From Desulfobacula sp. (GTDB lineage: Bacteria > Desulfobacterota > Desulfobacteria > Desulfobacterales > Desulfobacteraceae): a DNA stretch of 64,000 bases. Positions 41,798 through 50,657 of this stretch are shown here, in pieces; the first letter of the stretch is position 1; every line of letters begins with the position of its first letter. The notes under the pieces were generated by a model. The model saw only the letters and a program-made list of their open reading frames with translations, searched no databases and was not told where the DNA came from. The position numbers and the translations under genes are program-made. The stretch is taken from positions 1 to 64,000 of the forward strand of contig JAMPXP010000017.1 of NCBI GenBank assembly GCA_023701135.1, written 5' to 3'.

Positions 41798-43553
41798 AGG
41801 AGCGGGCCTTTTTATCCACCTTGTCAGCCATATCTTTTTTGAAGGCCGCCAGCTTCTCCGCCAGAAGCGGGTCTGAAACTCCGAGAATTTCCGCCGCAAA
41901 GATCCCTGCATTATAGGCCCCTGATTTTCCGATGGCCATGGTGGCCACCGGAATGCCCGGCGGCATCTGAACCGTGGCCAGAAGGGCATCAAGGCCCTGG
42001 AGGGCTGATGAGTCTATGGGTACACCGATAACGGGCAGGGAGGTATGGGCGGCAATGACCCCTGCCAGATGGGCGGCATGACCGGCACCGCAGATGATAA
42101 CCTTGATCCCTTTTTCTTTTGCCTCGCCTGCCAGTTTGGCCGCCCGCTCAGGGGTTCTGTGGGCAGAGGCCACAGTGGCATAATAGGGGATATCAAATTT
42201 TTTCAGGATGGAGAGGGCCTGTTCCATGACACTGAAATCCGAATCGCTTCCCATGATGATCCCGACCCGGGCCGGGATGGATAGTCTTTTCAAGGCCTTG
42301 GCACCGATGTCTTTCCGGTAGAAATGCCCGCTGAAGGATATTTTTGAACAGGCTTCATAGGCCTTGTCAATGGCCTCCTTTACCGTGCCACCCAGGGAGG
42401 TGACGCCCAGGACCCGTCCGCCTGCGGTGACCACCCGTCCGTCTTTGAGAGTGGTTCCGGCATGGAAGACAACGGTATCGGCTGTCTTCCCGGCTTCTTC
42501 AAGACCGAAAATTTCCTTGCCTTTTTCATAGGCACCCGGATATCCGCCCGATGAGACCACCACACAGATGGCGGCCCTGGGGTCGATTTTCACGGCATGA
42601 TGATGCAGGGTGCCGTTACAGCAGGCTTCCATCAGGGGAACCAGGTCATTTTCAAGCCTCATGAGGATGGGCTGGGTTTCCGGGTCCCCCAGCCGGGTAT
42701 TGAACTCCAGCACCTTGATCTCGTCTTTATCTACCATGAGCCCGGCATACAGGACCCCCTTAAACGGGGTGCCTTCCTTGGCCATGCCCTGGACTGCCGG
42801 GATCATGACCGTTTTCATGGCTTTTTCCCGGAGCAGGTGATCCAGGACCGGGGCCGGCGAATAGGCGCCCATACCGCCGGTATTGGGTCCTTCATCATTG
42901 TCGAAAACCCGTTTGTGGTCCTGGGATTCTGGCAGCATGAGAACCGTTTTGCCGTCGGTCAGGGCGATAAAGGAGGCTTCTTCCCCTTTGAGGCATTCTT
43001 CCACAATGACGATGTCGCCGGCCTCTCCAAAAATTTTTTGATCCAGCACGGCATCTATGGCCCCAAAGGCTTCCTCCAGGGTGGCGCAGATGATGACCCC
43101 CTTGCCGGCGGCAAGTCCGTCGGCCTTGACCACGCAGGGTGCTCCCATGGCTTTGGCATAGGTTTTGGCCTTGCCGGCATCGGTAAAGGCCTTGCCCCTG
43201 GCACAGGGAATATTGTATTTCTGCATATGCTGCTTTGAAAAAAGCTTGCTGCCTTCCAACCTTGCCGCGGCCTTGCGCGGCCCGAATATTTTCAGGCCCA
43301 TGGCCTCGAACACATCCACAATCCCATTGACAAGAGGTCCTTCCGGTCCGACCACGGTCAGGTCAATGTCTTTTTCCCGGGCAAAGGCAGCCAGGGTGTC
43401 AATATCATCGGCCTCAATGGGAACCGGTTCGGCCAGCATCCGTGTCCCGGCATTGCCGGGTGCACAATAAATTTTTTCCACCAGAGGGCTTTTGGATATT
43501 TTCCATACCAGGGTATGTTCGCGGCCTCCGCTGCCGATGACCAGAATTTTCAT
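41790..43553 (-). CDS. purDE: Fused GAR synthetase / N5-CAIR mutase (PurD-PurE)
   Basis: Two purine enzymes in one 587-residue chain. PurD (about 1-425) makes glycinamide ribonucleotide: KILVIGSGGREHTLVWK, CVVKADGLAAGKGV, EECLKGEEASFIALTDG, FDNDEGPNTGGMGAYSP and EFNTRLGDPETQPIL. PurE (about 428-587) converts N5-CAIR to CAIR: VGIIMGSDSDFSVM, ATVASAHRTPERA, ICGAGHAAHLAGVIA and GLDALLATVQMPPGIPVAT. Both active-site sets are complete. The two steps are not consecutive in the pathway. The ATG overlaps the ddl stop by four bases, and the stop overlaps the next gene's start. Confidence 0.96.
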   Translation of the reverse strand: MKILVIGSGGREHTLVWKISKSPLVEKIYCAPGNAGTRMLAEPVPIEADDIDTLAAFAREKDIDLTVVGPEGPLVNGIVDVFEAMGLKIFGPRKAAARLEGSKLFSKQHMQKYNIPCARGKAFTDAGKAKTYAKAMGAPCVVKADGLAAGKGVIICATLEEAFGAIDAVLDQKIFGEAGDIVIVEECLKGEEASFIALTDGKTVLMLPESQDHKRVFDNDEGPNTGGMGAYSPAPVLDHLLREKAMKTVMIPAVQGMAKEGTPFKGVLYAGLMVDKDEIKVLEFNTRLGDPETQPILMRLENDLVPLMEACCNGTLHHHAVKIDPRAAICVVVSSGGYPGAYEKGKEIFGLEEAGKTADTVVFHAGTTLKDGRVVTAGGRVLGVTSLGGTVKEAIDKAYEACSKISFSGHFYRKDIGAKALKRLSIPARVGIIMGSDSDFSVMEQALSILKKFDIPYYATVASAHRTPERAAKLAGEAKEKGIKVIICGAGHAAHLAGVIAAHTSLPVIGVPIDSSALQGLDALLATVQMPPGIPVATMAIGKSGAYNAGIFAAEILGVSDPLLAEKLAAFKKDMADKVDKKARSFA

Positions 43554-44509
43554 TTTGCTCTCCTTAGTTTTGTTTTTTCATGTTCAGTCATGGCAAGGTC
43601 GATGAGCCTGTCCAGAAGTGTTGTAAAAGAAAGCCCTGCCACCCGGGCAGACTGGGGGTAAAGGCTGGTGGCCGTCATCCCCGGAATGGTATTGGTTTCA
43701 AGCACATAAAGCTGATGATCCGACAGGATCATGTCCGTCCTGGAATAGCCCTTCAGATACAGGGCCTCATGGGCTCTGACGGCAAGGTCCTTCACTTTTT
43801 GGGTTGTCTCCCCATCAATGCGGGCCGGGCAGATTTCCCGGGTGGCCCCGGCCGTGTATTTGGCCGTATAATCAAAAAATTCATAGCCTTCGCCCGGTAT
43901 GATTTCAATCACGGGCAGGGCTTCAGGGCTTTCGTTTCCCAGGACTCCGCAGGTGAGTTCAATGCCCTTGATATAGGTTTCCGCGAGAATGGCGTCATCA
44001 TGGGTAAAACCGAGAGCAATGGCAGCCTCAAGATCTCTTTTGTCCCTGACAATGGTCATTCCCACGCTGGATCCGGCACAGGCCGGTTTCACCACCAGGG
44101 GAAGGCCCAGCGTATCGACAACAACGGAAGTATCAATGGTATCGTTCATGGAAAAGGAAAGATAGGCCGGTATGGGGATACCGGCGGCTTCAAAGAGTTT
44201 TTTAGAGACCCGTTTGTTCATGGCAATGGCGCTGCCCAGAACCCCTGCGCCCTGGTAGGGGATGTCCAGAAGGTCCAAAAGCCCCTGGACGGTTCCGTCT
44301 TCCCCAAAGGGACCGTGGAGAATGATCAGGGCTGCATCAATTCCTTCAGCATCCATGACCAGTTTTTTCAGATCGGTTTTGGGATCATAAAGAGCGATGT
44401 CGTATCGATCCTTGTCAAGGGCTTCAAATACCTGTCTGCCGCTGTTAAGGGATACCTCTCTTTCCGAAGAGATTCCCCCGGACAAGAGAGCCAGCCTGAT
44501 TTTTTTCAT
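43550..44509 (-). CDS. ddl: D-alanine--D-alanine ligase
   Basis: Makes D-Ala-D-Ala for peptidoglycan. The 319-residue ATP-grasp protein has LLSGGISSEREVSLNSG near residue 8, ILHGPFGEDGTVQGLLDLL near 62, PLVVKPACAGSSVGMTIV near 135, TYIKGIELTCGVLG, and the C-terminal VLETNTIPGMTATSLYPQSA near 270. The final ligase motif of most Ddls reads EVNTxPGMT; here ETNTIPGMT keeps the Mg-binding residues. ATAGGAG lies before ATG 44509. It overlaps purDE by four bases (ATGA). Confidence 0.95.
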   Translation of the reverse strand: MKKIRLALLSGGISSEREVSLNSGRQVFEALDKDRYDIALYDPKTDLKKLVMDAEGIDAALIILHGPFGEDGTVQGLLDLLDIPYQGAGVLGSAIAMNKRVSKKLFEAAGIPIPAYLSFSMNDTIDTSVVVDTLGLPLVVKPACAGSSVGMTIVRDKRDLEAAIALGFTHDDAILAETYIKGIELTCGVLGNESPEALPVIEIIPGEGYEFFDYTAKYTAGATREICPARIDGETTQKVKDLAVRAHEALYLKGYSRTDMILSDHQLYVLETNTIPGMTATSLYPQSARVAGLSFTTLLDRLIDLAMTEHEKTKLRRAK

Positions 44510-44518
44510 AATGAACTC

Positions 44519-45010
44519 CTATCCTTGAAGGATTTTTTGTTTTGCCGTTTCAAATTCTTCCGTGGTGATCAGGTTTTTTTCAAGAAGGACAGTCAGTTTC
44601 AGTATTTTTTGTTCTGTTGCATGGGAAATGGTTTCATCGATCAGTCCGGCCGGAGAGACAACCGGCTTTTGCTCCAGGCGCGTCTGCCCGTTTTCCCTGG
44701 GTGAGATCTTGAACGACGCGAGCCCGCCAAGGAGTTTAACGTCAATGGTTCTATCTTCAAGCCCGGGCATTGAAAAAAACCGGCTGATATCTGAAGAGCT
44801 TCTGCTTAACCGCCGGTAGTACAAAAAGCCTCCGGCAAGGACGGCGAGGCCGATAAATCCCATGATCCAGGGAAGATAGTGATATACGCCCTTGAACAGC
44901 ACCACGGCAACTCCTGCTCCGGCAAGGAGCAACAGATGCAGCAGCAAAATGGCGTATGCCGTGAAGATGCTTTTGACCAGACCGTCTTTATCGTTTTTTA
45001 TAAAATTCAT
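44519..45010 (-). CDS. Two-helix membrane protein with SHOCT-like C terminus
   Basis: A 163-residue protein of unknown function. Two hydrophobic segments, AYAILLLHLLLLAGAGVAVVL and YLPWIMGFIGLAVLAGGFLYY, form a hairpin in the membrane. A soluble region of about 75 residues follows. The last 30 residues, ILKLTVLLEKNLITTEEFETAKQKIL, fit the short C-terminal SHOCT motif (leucine, linker, EEFxxKK-type helix), often found in oligomerising membrane proteins. It starts within the DUF1992 gene's stop (ATGA) and precedes ddl by nine bases, so it belongs to the same run. No function can be assigned. Confidence 0.75.
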   Translation of the reverse strand: MNFIKNDKDGLVKSIFTAYAILLLHLLLLAGAGVAVVLFKGVYHYLPWIMGFIGLAVLAGGFLYYRRLSRSSSDISRFFSMPGLEDRTIDVKLLGGLASFKISPRENGQTRLEQKPVVSPAGLIDETISHATEQKILKLTVLLEKNLITTEEFETAKQKILQG

Positions 45011-45378
45011 GACAGTTTTTGAATGATCGTTTCCCTGTATTCTTCAGAGAAGAGGGACGAGCAGCAACGCTCTCCCCGCAATGTATTGAGTTTTGTAACC
45101 AGGTAGCTGAGTTTTTTCCGGATTTTAATCCGCTCGGGAGAATCGATTTCTGCTGCCTGGAGCAGGTCTTCGGTTTGTCGGATGTTTTTTCTCAGCTCCA
45201 CTTCCGGGGGGAGGAATCCAGAGTTTTTCAATATCTTATGGGCCAGCCGGAATTCCTCCGGCACATTCTGGTCCTCGAATTTCAAGGGTTTATGGGTTCC
45301 TTCAAGGTTATCAAACTCGCCTTCCTGCTGGGCTTTTTTTATTCGCTCTTCAACAATTTTTTCAAATCCCGGTATCAT
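45007..45378 (-). CDS. DUF1992 (DnaJ-C28-like conserved domain) protein
   Basis: A 123-residue protein of the DUF1992 family, also called the DnaJ homologue subfamily C member 28 conserved domain, although it lacks a J domain. The opening MIPGFEKIVEERIKKAQQEG then FDNLEGTHKPLKFED is diagnostic, and FRLAHKILKNSGFLPPEVELRK follows. I set the start at ATG 45378, where family similarity begins, with AGG nine bases upstream. A longer frame to 45492 would run through its promoter and leader hairpin. It heads the run DUF1992-SHOCT-ddl-purDE-Sua5. Function is unknown. Confidence 0.85.
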   Translation of the reverse strand: MIPGFEKIVEERIKKAQQEGEFDNLEGTHKPLKFEDQNVPEEFRLAHKILKNSGFLPPEVELRKNIRQTEDLLQAAEIDSPERIKIRKKLSYLVTKLNTLRGERCCSSLFSEEYRETIIQKLS

Positions 45379-45421
45379 GAAATTAAACCTGTACTCCCGA
45401 TGAAAATAATTCAACCTAACT

Positions 45422-45473
45422 AGGGCCTTTGTTTTTAAAGGCCCAATTTTATTAAACCCTCGGATGATTTGCA
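45422..45473 (-). promoter_or_regulatory. Promoter and leader hairpin of the DUF1992-ddl-purDE run
   Basis: On the minus strand TTGCAA (45468-45473), 17-bp spacer, TAAAAT (45445-45450). Immediately downstream is a perfect 8-bp inverted repeat, GGGCCTTT/AAAGGCCC (45422-45429 with 45436-45443), with a six-base loop. The hairpin would sit at the very 5' end of the mRNA. No T-run follows, so it is not a terminator. Confidence 0.6.
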
Positions 45474-45485
45474 AGGGATATTTTC

Positions 45486-45514
45486 TTGACACCCATCAGG
45501 CAATACTGTATCAA
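45486..45514 (+). promoter_or_regulatory. Candidate promoter of EF-G paralogue
   Basis: TTGACA (45486-45491), 17-bp spacer, TATCAA (45509-45514), leaving a leader of about 85 bases before ATG 45606. Confidence 0.5.
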
Positions 45515-45605
45515 ATATCATTTTTAATTTAAGACTGGGTTCAAGATGCGGCAGTGAGTTTTCCACCACGGAATACAGGGATCATATAAATAGTTTGATT
45601 GTGAC

Positions 45606-47636
45606 ATGACGAATAAAAAAAATATCAGCCATTACAGAAATATCGGGATCATGGCCCATATCGATGCGGGCAAGACCACGGTAACGGAAAGAATCCTCTA
45701 TTACACGGGGAAATCCTATAAAATGGGGGAAGTCCATGACGGAGAAGCCGTCATGGACTGGATGCAGGATGAGCAGGAAAGGGGGATCACCATTTCCTCG
45801 GCCGTGACCACATGTGAATGGAACCAGTCCGTGATCCAGATCATTGACACGCCGGGCCATGTGGATTTTACGGTGGAGGTGGAAAGGGCCTTGCGGGTTC
45901 TGGATGGGGCCATCGGTGTTTTCTGCGCCGTGGGCGGGGTTGAGCCCCAGTCGGAAACCGTGTGGCGTCAGGCTGATAAATATGCAGTCCCGAGGATGGC
46001 TTTTATTAATAAAATGGACCGGACCGGGGCGGATTTTCTGGGCGCCGTTGATTCCATGCGAAAGAAGCTCAGGGCCAATCCGGTGATTCTCCAGCTTCCC
46101 ATGGGGGCGGAGGACGGTTTTAAAGGCGTCATTGATCTTGTCGACATGAAACAGATCACCTGGGATGATGAATCCAAGGGTGCCCGTTTTTCCAAGGATG
46201 ATGTCAGCCCTGAGTTTACGGAAAAAGCCCTGGAATACAGGGACAAACTCCTTGAGGCCGTCTCCGAAGTCGATGATGAGATCATGGAAAAATACCTGTC
46301 GGAGCAAGAGATTGGAAGAGACGAGCTGAACAGAGCCATCCGGACGGCCACCATTTCCAGGCGGATTGTGCCGGTATTCTGCGGCAGTGCCCTGAAAAAT
46401 AAGGGGATACAGACGCTGCTGGACGGGATTGAACTCTATCTGCCAAGTCCCCTGGATATTCCTCCGGTCAAAGGGATCCACCCGGAAACCAATGCGCAAA
46501 TAGAATTCCCGCCCAAAAAAAACGGGCCCCTGGCCGCATTGATTTTCAAGGTGTCCATGATTGAGGGCAGAAAATTGTCCTTTGTCCGGATTTATTCGGG
46601 CAGGATTGAAACCGGCTCGGAAGTGTATAATCCCCTGCTCAAAAAAACCGAGAAACTGTCCCGGATTCTCCAGATGCATGCCAATAAAAGGGAGCGTCTA
46701 AAAGAGGCGTCGGCCGGGGAGATCATCGGTATTGTCGGGCTTAAGGATTCCGGCACCGGGGACACCCTGTGTTCAGCGGATAACCCGGTTTGTCTGGAGA
46801 AAATGGAATATGAAGACCCGGTCATTTCCATTGCCGTGGAACCGAAAACCCATTCAGACCAGGAAAAACTGGATGAGGTCCTTGAGAAATTCACCATGGA
46901 GGACCCGACCCTGAAAGTGAGCAAGGATGAAGAAACCGGCCAGACCCTCTTGTCCGGCATGGGCGAACTTCATCTTGAAATCATTATTTCCAGGATGCAG
47001 AAAGAATTTAACACCAATGTCAATGTGGGGCATCCCCAGGTGGTCTACCGGGAGGTCATCAACACCAAGGCCAGGGGGAGTGCTGTATTTGAAAAAGAGA
47101 TCACGGGCAAAACCCATTTTGCAAGGGTAAGCCTCATGCTGGACCCCTTGCCCCGGGGCGAAGGGATCTCCTTTATCTCAAAGGCGGGAAACGACCAGAT
47201 CCCTGAGCAGTTTATGCCGGCCATTGAAAAAGGTATCCGGGAGAGCCTTGAGGGCGGCTATCTCAAGGGATATCCTCTGGTGGATATGGCCATTGTCATT
47301 GACGGCGGCGCCTTTGATGAACGCAGTTCCGAGCTGGCCTTTTCCGTCTGTGCCTCCATGGCCTGTAAAAACGCCCTGGAAAATGCGTCCATCAGTCTTC
47401 TGGAACCCATCATGGAAGTTGAGATATTTGTGCCGGACGCCTTCATGGGAGATGCCATTGCAGATCTCAATGCCAGGGGAGGGAAGATTGAATCCATTGA
47501 TTCAAAATCAGGTCTCCAGATATTAAAGGCCGTGGTCCCCCTGTCAAAGATGTTTGGATATTCCACGGCCATAAGGTCTGCCAGCCAGGGAAGGGGAACC
47601 TTTTCCATGCATTTTTCCAGGTTTGACAGGGTCTAG
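45606..47636 (+). CDS. Elongation factor G paralogue (divergent EF-G)
   Basis: A 676-residue translational GTPase. G1 is AHIDAGKTT near residue 17, G2 RGITISSA, G3 DTPGHVDF and G4 NKMD; domains II-V follow, with [12 protein letters not shown] in domain III. Domain IV differs from canonical EF-G: the usual tip DGSYHDVDSSEMAF reads [14 protein letters not shown], and the chain is shorter than the usual 690 or so residues. It stands alone rather than with rpsL, rpsG and tuf, so it is probably the second EF-G (fusA2-like), used for special ribosome states or stress. The stop lies three bases from the convergent M48 gene stop. Confidence 0.88.
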   Translation: MTNKKNISHYRNIGIMAHIDAGKTTVTERILYYTGKSYKMGEVHDGEAVMDWMQDEQERGITISSAVTTCEWNQSVIQIIDTPGHVDFTVEVERALRVLDGAIGVFCAVGGVEPQSETVWRQADKYAVPRMAFINKMDRTGADFLGAVDSMRKKLRANPVILQLPMGAEDGFKGVIDLVDMKQITWDDESKGARFSKDDVSPEFTEKALEYRDKLLEAVSEVDDEIMEKYLSEQEIGRDELNRAIRTATISRRIVPVFCGSALKNKGIQTLLDGIELYLPSPLDIPPVKGIHPETNAQIEFPPKKNGPLAALIFKVSMIEGRKLSFVRIYSGRIETGSEVYNPLLKKTEKLSRILQMHANKRERLKEASAGEIIGIVGLKDSGTGDTLCSADNPVCLEKMEYEDPVISIAVEPKTHSDQEKLDEVLEKFTMEDPTLKVSKDEETGQTLLSGMGELHLEIIISRMQKEFNTNVNVGHPQVVYREVINTKARGSAVFEKEITGKTHFARVSLMLDPLPRGEGISFISKAGNDQIPEQFMPAIEKGIRESLEGGYLKGYPLVDMAIVIDGGAFDERSSELAFSVCASMACKNALENASISLLEPIMEVEIFVPDAFMGDAIADLNARGGKIESIDSKSGLQILKAVVPLSKMFGYSTAIRSASQGRGTFSMHFSRFDRV

Positions 47637-47639
47637 CGC

Positions 47640-49091
47640 TTAGATTTTTTTCCGGGAATTTCTTTCTTTTCTTTCCTGTTCCGCCCGTTCTTCCTGGTCT
47701 TCTTTTTCCAGTTTTGTCAACAGTTCCTTGGCGCGATTGAATTTCTCCGTATCGCCTAAGGTTTCCAGGGCTTTGCTTAAATGGGTCATGGCGGTTTTGA
47801 TGTTTCCGGTTTCATAATAAAAGAGTCCCAGATAATAATGGGAGAGATCCGGCTTATTACGGAGGGACATGATATTGGCAAGATTGTAATAGGCTGTGGG
47901 ATATGCCGGCGCTGCCTCTTGGATGACGGAATTGAAAAGTGTCTCAGCCCGGTCCATATCCTTCAGGTCAAGATAGGCACTTGCCTGGTGAAATCGGGCC
48001 ATGACCCCCAAAACAGGTTCCGGCTCAACGGCCTTCAAGACATCCAGGGCTTTTTGGGCCTCCCCGTTTTCCTGGTAAATTCTTCCCAGCTCAAGAAGGA
48101 TCATGGGGTCAAACACATTGACGGCGAGTGCTTTTTTCAGGCAGGCCAGGGCCTCATCCTTTCTGAATTTCCGTTCATATAAAAGTCCCATGCCGTAGAG
48201 AAGGGCGGCATTGCCCGGGTCTTTTTCCAGGAGGCGGGTTAATTCGGCATGGGCGGGTTCCAGTTCCCCATAAAGTCCGATAAGCCTGAATTTCACCATT
48301 TCAAACCGGAAATCGTCTTTGCAGGAGGGCTTGGTTTTGGGCGGGTCATATTCCGACAGAATGGTTTCCACATGGGCGATACGGCTGACTGTTCCCGGAT
48401 GGGTTTTAACATAGTCGGGAATATTTTCCACGCCCCGGTAATCGGACGCCTTTATTTTCATCAGGCCGGCCAATAAACCTTCAGGTGTAAAGCAACTTTC
48501 CTTTAAAAACATGATGCCTTTTTCATCGGCCTCGGTTTCATTTTCCCGTGTAAAGGCCAGCATGGCGGTTTGTCCTAAGGCCAGGGACCCCTTGATCAAT
48601 GTCCCGGCAGCATGGCCGTCGGATTTGGTGCCGACAAGGATCCCGGCCAGCATACCGGCCAGGCTTCCGATGCTGATATATTTTGAGCGGTCAATGGATT
48701 CAGACACGTGGCGGCTGGCGGCATGGGCGATTTCGTGACCGATGATGCCGGCCAGTTCATCAATGGAATCCAGGGAGGTTATCAAACCCCGGTAGGCAAA
48801 AATGTTTGCACCGGGTGAGGCAAAGGCGTTAAACACATCATCATCCACAATATAGAAGGAATAATCAAAAGCCTGGGGCGGCAGAAAGGAAAGCAGATGG
48901 CGACCCACTGCAGTGACCATATGGTTTGCAATGGGGTCGTGCAAGAGCATCCGGCTCTTGTTGACCTGTTCTATGAATTTTTTCCCCAATTCTTTTTCAT
49001 CGGGAATGGATATGGCAAGGCAGGTGTTTGAAAAAAAAGAAATAAAGAGGAAGATGGCCGTTAAAATACTGAGGATTTTGTGAGGTTTCAT
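47640..49091 (-). CDS. M48 zinc metalloprotease with TPR domain (BepA-like)
   Basis: A 483-residue exported protease. After a signal peptide (ILTAIFLFISFFSNTCLA) comes the M48 domain (about 28-250) with zinc motif GIIGHEIAHAASRH near residue 115 and the third ligand in ENETEADEKGIMFL. TPR-like repeats from about 280 to 460 include AALLYGMGLLYERKFRKDEALACLKKAL. This is the layout of BepA (YfgC), which checks assembly of LptD and other outer-membrane proteins. The C terminus is strongly charged (EERAEQERKERNSRKK). It starts six bases after the CheX-like gene ends. Confidence 0.9.
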   Translation of the reverse strand: MKPHKILSILTAIFLFISFFSNTCLAISIPDEKELGKKFIEQVNKSRMLLHDPIANHMVTAVGRHLLSFLPPQAFDYSFYIVDDDVFNAFASPGANIFAYRGLITSLDSIDELAGIIGHEIAHAASRHVSESIDRSKYISIGSLAGMLAGILVGTKSDGHAAGTLIKGSLALGQTAMLAFTRENETEADEKGIMFLKESCFTPEGLLAGLMKIKASDYRGVENIPDYVKTHPGTVSRIAHVETILSEYDPPKTKPSCKDDFRFEMVKFRLIGLYGELEPAHAELTRLLEKDPGNAALLYGMGLLYERKFRKDEALACLKKALAVNVFDPMILLELGRIYQENGEAQKALDVLKAVEPEPVLGVMARFHQASAYLDLKDMDRAETLFNSVIQEAAPAYPTAYYNLANIMSLRNKPDLSHYYLGLFYYETGNIKTAMTHLSKALETLGDTEKFNRAKELLTKLEKEDQEERAEQERKERNSRKKI

Positions 49092-49097
49092 AGGACA

Positions 49098-49643
49098 TCA
49101 ACTGAGGATAAATTCAGTATGTTCCATGGCGATTTCAATCCGGAAGCTGTAATTACCAATTTTAAAGGACAACCGCCGGTTTTCCCGGTAGTCGGAATCA
49201 ATGACCAGGGTGATGGAACTGTTCAGGGTAAGGGCTTTGGGTTGTCCGAAAACCGCATTGAGATTGAATTTTTCCTCGATCTCTTTGACGGTTCTGCCCA
49301 TGATCTGGTTGGTGATTTCTCCAATGGTATCCGAGACTTCGGGAGAAGCCACGGTGGAGGCCAGTTCTTCCTTGGGCATGTCCATGGTTTTCATATAGGA
49401 TTTATAGATTTCAAAAGCGGCATCGGCGGAAAAATTGATCACCAACAGGCCGTTATAATCCCCATTGAATTGAACAAAACAGGTCAGGTCCGGTTTCATG
49501 GAAATCTTGGGGGTTTTTTGAATGGTTGAAGAATAGGTGACCACCTGATTTGTGGTGGCTTCAAGGGTTGCCTGGGCCGTTGTCAGAAAGATTTTTGAAA
49601 TTTCGTCAATGGAAACAATGGGGGAGATGATGGGTTTTGGCAT
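49098..49643 (-). CDS. CheX-like protein
   Basis: A 181-residue cytoplasmic protein of the CheC/CheX/FliY phosphatase fold. The signature helix VSDTIGEITNQIMGRT near residue 105 holds the acidic-Asn pair (ExxN) that positions water to dephosphorylate CheY-type regulators. Residues 58-75 (DLTCFVQFNGDYNGLLVINF) form the core sheet. Only one ExxN motif is visible, as in CheX. ATG 49643 has AAGGAG five bases upstream; GTG 49649 lies inside that site. No chemotaxis genes are nearby, so the partner is unknown. A DUF3334-like assignment is an alternative. Confidence 0.72.
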   Translation of the reverse strand: MPKPIISPIVSIDEISKIFLTTAQATLEATTNQVVTYSSTIQKTPKISMKPDLTCFVQFNGDYNGLLVINFSADAAFEIYKSYMKTMDMPKEELASTVASPEVSDTIGEITNQIMGRTVKEIEEKFNLNAVFGQPKALTLNSSITLVIDSDYRENRRLSFKIGNYSFRIEIAMEHTEFILS

Positions 49644-49719
49644 ACGCACTCCTTAAAATATCAGATATTGGATCACCAACCAATTATCAATAATATCCTT
49701 TGAAATGTCAAAGACTTTA

Positions 49720-50640
49720 TTACCGTTCTCCCCGTTTATAAGGTTCTCCCAGCATGGCAGGGGCGTTTAACCGTCTTGGGTCTTTGAAACTGATGAACAA
49801 GAGGATGATAAGGGTGGCGACATATGGCAGCATGGAAAGAAAATTAGGGGAGATCCCCAGGGGCTGCAACAGATATTGGACCACAAAAACAAATCCGAAC
49901 AGAAAAGCCGCCCCTATGGCCCTGCCCGGATTCCACAGGGCGAAAATGGTCAGGGCGATGGCAATCCACCCCCGGCCTGCCGTCATCCCCTCTATCCAGG
50001 ATTTTGAATAGGAAATGGACAGATGGGCGCCGGCCAGGGCTGAAAATCCTCCCCCGATGAGGACGCACAGGTATTTTATCCGGGCGACGGGGATTCCCTG
50101 GGTTTCCGTGGCTTTCGGGTTTTCACCCGTGGACCGGATCTGGATTCCCAGGCGGGTCTTTTCCAGGAGAAACCAGGCGGCCAGGGCCAGAAGGATGGCC
50201 AGATAAAAGAAGGGGCTCTGGGCGAACAGGATTTTTCCCAGGTACGGGATATCGGACAAAAAGGGGAGGGTGAGATCTTCCATTTTGACCAGGAGCGGTT
50301 TTCCCACATAGGGTTTCCCCATCATGCCGGAGATGCCGAGGCCCAGCATGGTGAGGGCAAGGCCCGAGACCACCTGGTTGGCCTGGAGGCTGATGGCGGT
50401 AAAGGCATGAAGGATGGAAATGGCCATTCCGACGCCAACGGCGCAAAGGACGCCGAGCCAGGGATTCCCCGTGGTCATGGTCACGATGAAGGCGACAACG
50501 GCGCCCATGGCCATGACCCCTTCCACCCCCAGATTCAGGATGCCGGAGCGCTCGCAGACGACTTCGCCGGTGGTGGCCAGAAGCAAAGGGGTCCCGGCCA
50601 CCATGGCCCTTTCAAGCGTTGAAACAATCATATCTTCCAT
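49720..50640 (-). CDS. BMP-type nucleoside ABC permease 2
   Basis: A 306-residue inner-membrane permease of the branched-chain/ribose type, with about eight helices. It has ERSGILNLGVEGVMAMGAV near residue 29 (EGxM motif of family), ANQVVSGLALTMLGLGISG near 85 and GENPKATETQGIPVARIKYLCVLIGGGFSALAGAHLSI near 178. It resembles YufQ/NupQ permeases that work with a BMP lipoprotein for nucleosides. It is the last gene of the set BMP-ATPase-permease 1-permease 2. Confidence 0.92.
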   Translation of the reverse strand: MEDMIVSTLERAMVAGTPLLLATTGEVVCERSGILNLGVEGVMAMGAVVAFIVTMTTGNPWLGVLCAVGVGMAISILHAFTAISLQANQVVSGLALTMLGLGISGMMGKPYVGKPLLVKMEDLTLPFLSDIPYLGKILFAQSPFFYLAILLALAAWFLLEKTRLGIQIRSTGENPKATETQGIPVARIKYLCVLIGGGFSALAGAHLSISYSKSWIEGMTAGRGWIAIALTIFALWNPGRAIGAAFLFGFVFVVQYLLQPLGISPNFLSMLPYVATLIILLFISFKDPRRLNAPAMLGEPYKRGER

Positions 50641-50657
50641 ATCTAAGCCCTTTGAAA

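Noticed and set aside
41798-41992. N-terminal extension of the Sua5-family gene
   Set aside because: It runs through purDE in another frame; TTG 41797 fits family length and the overlap with the purDE stop.
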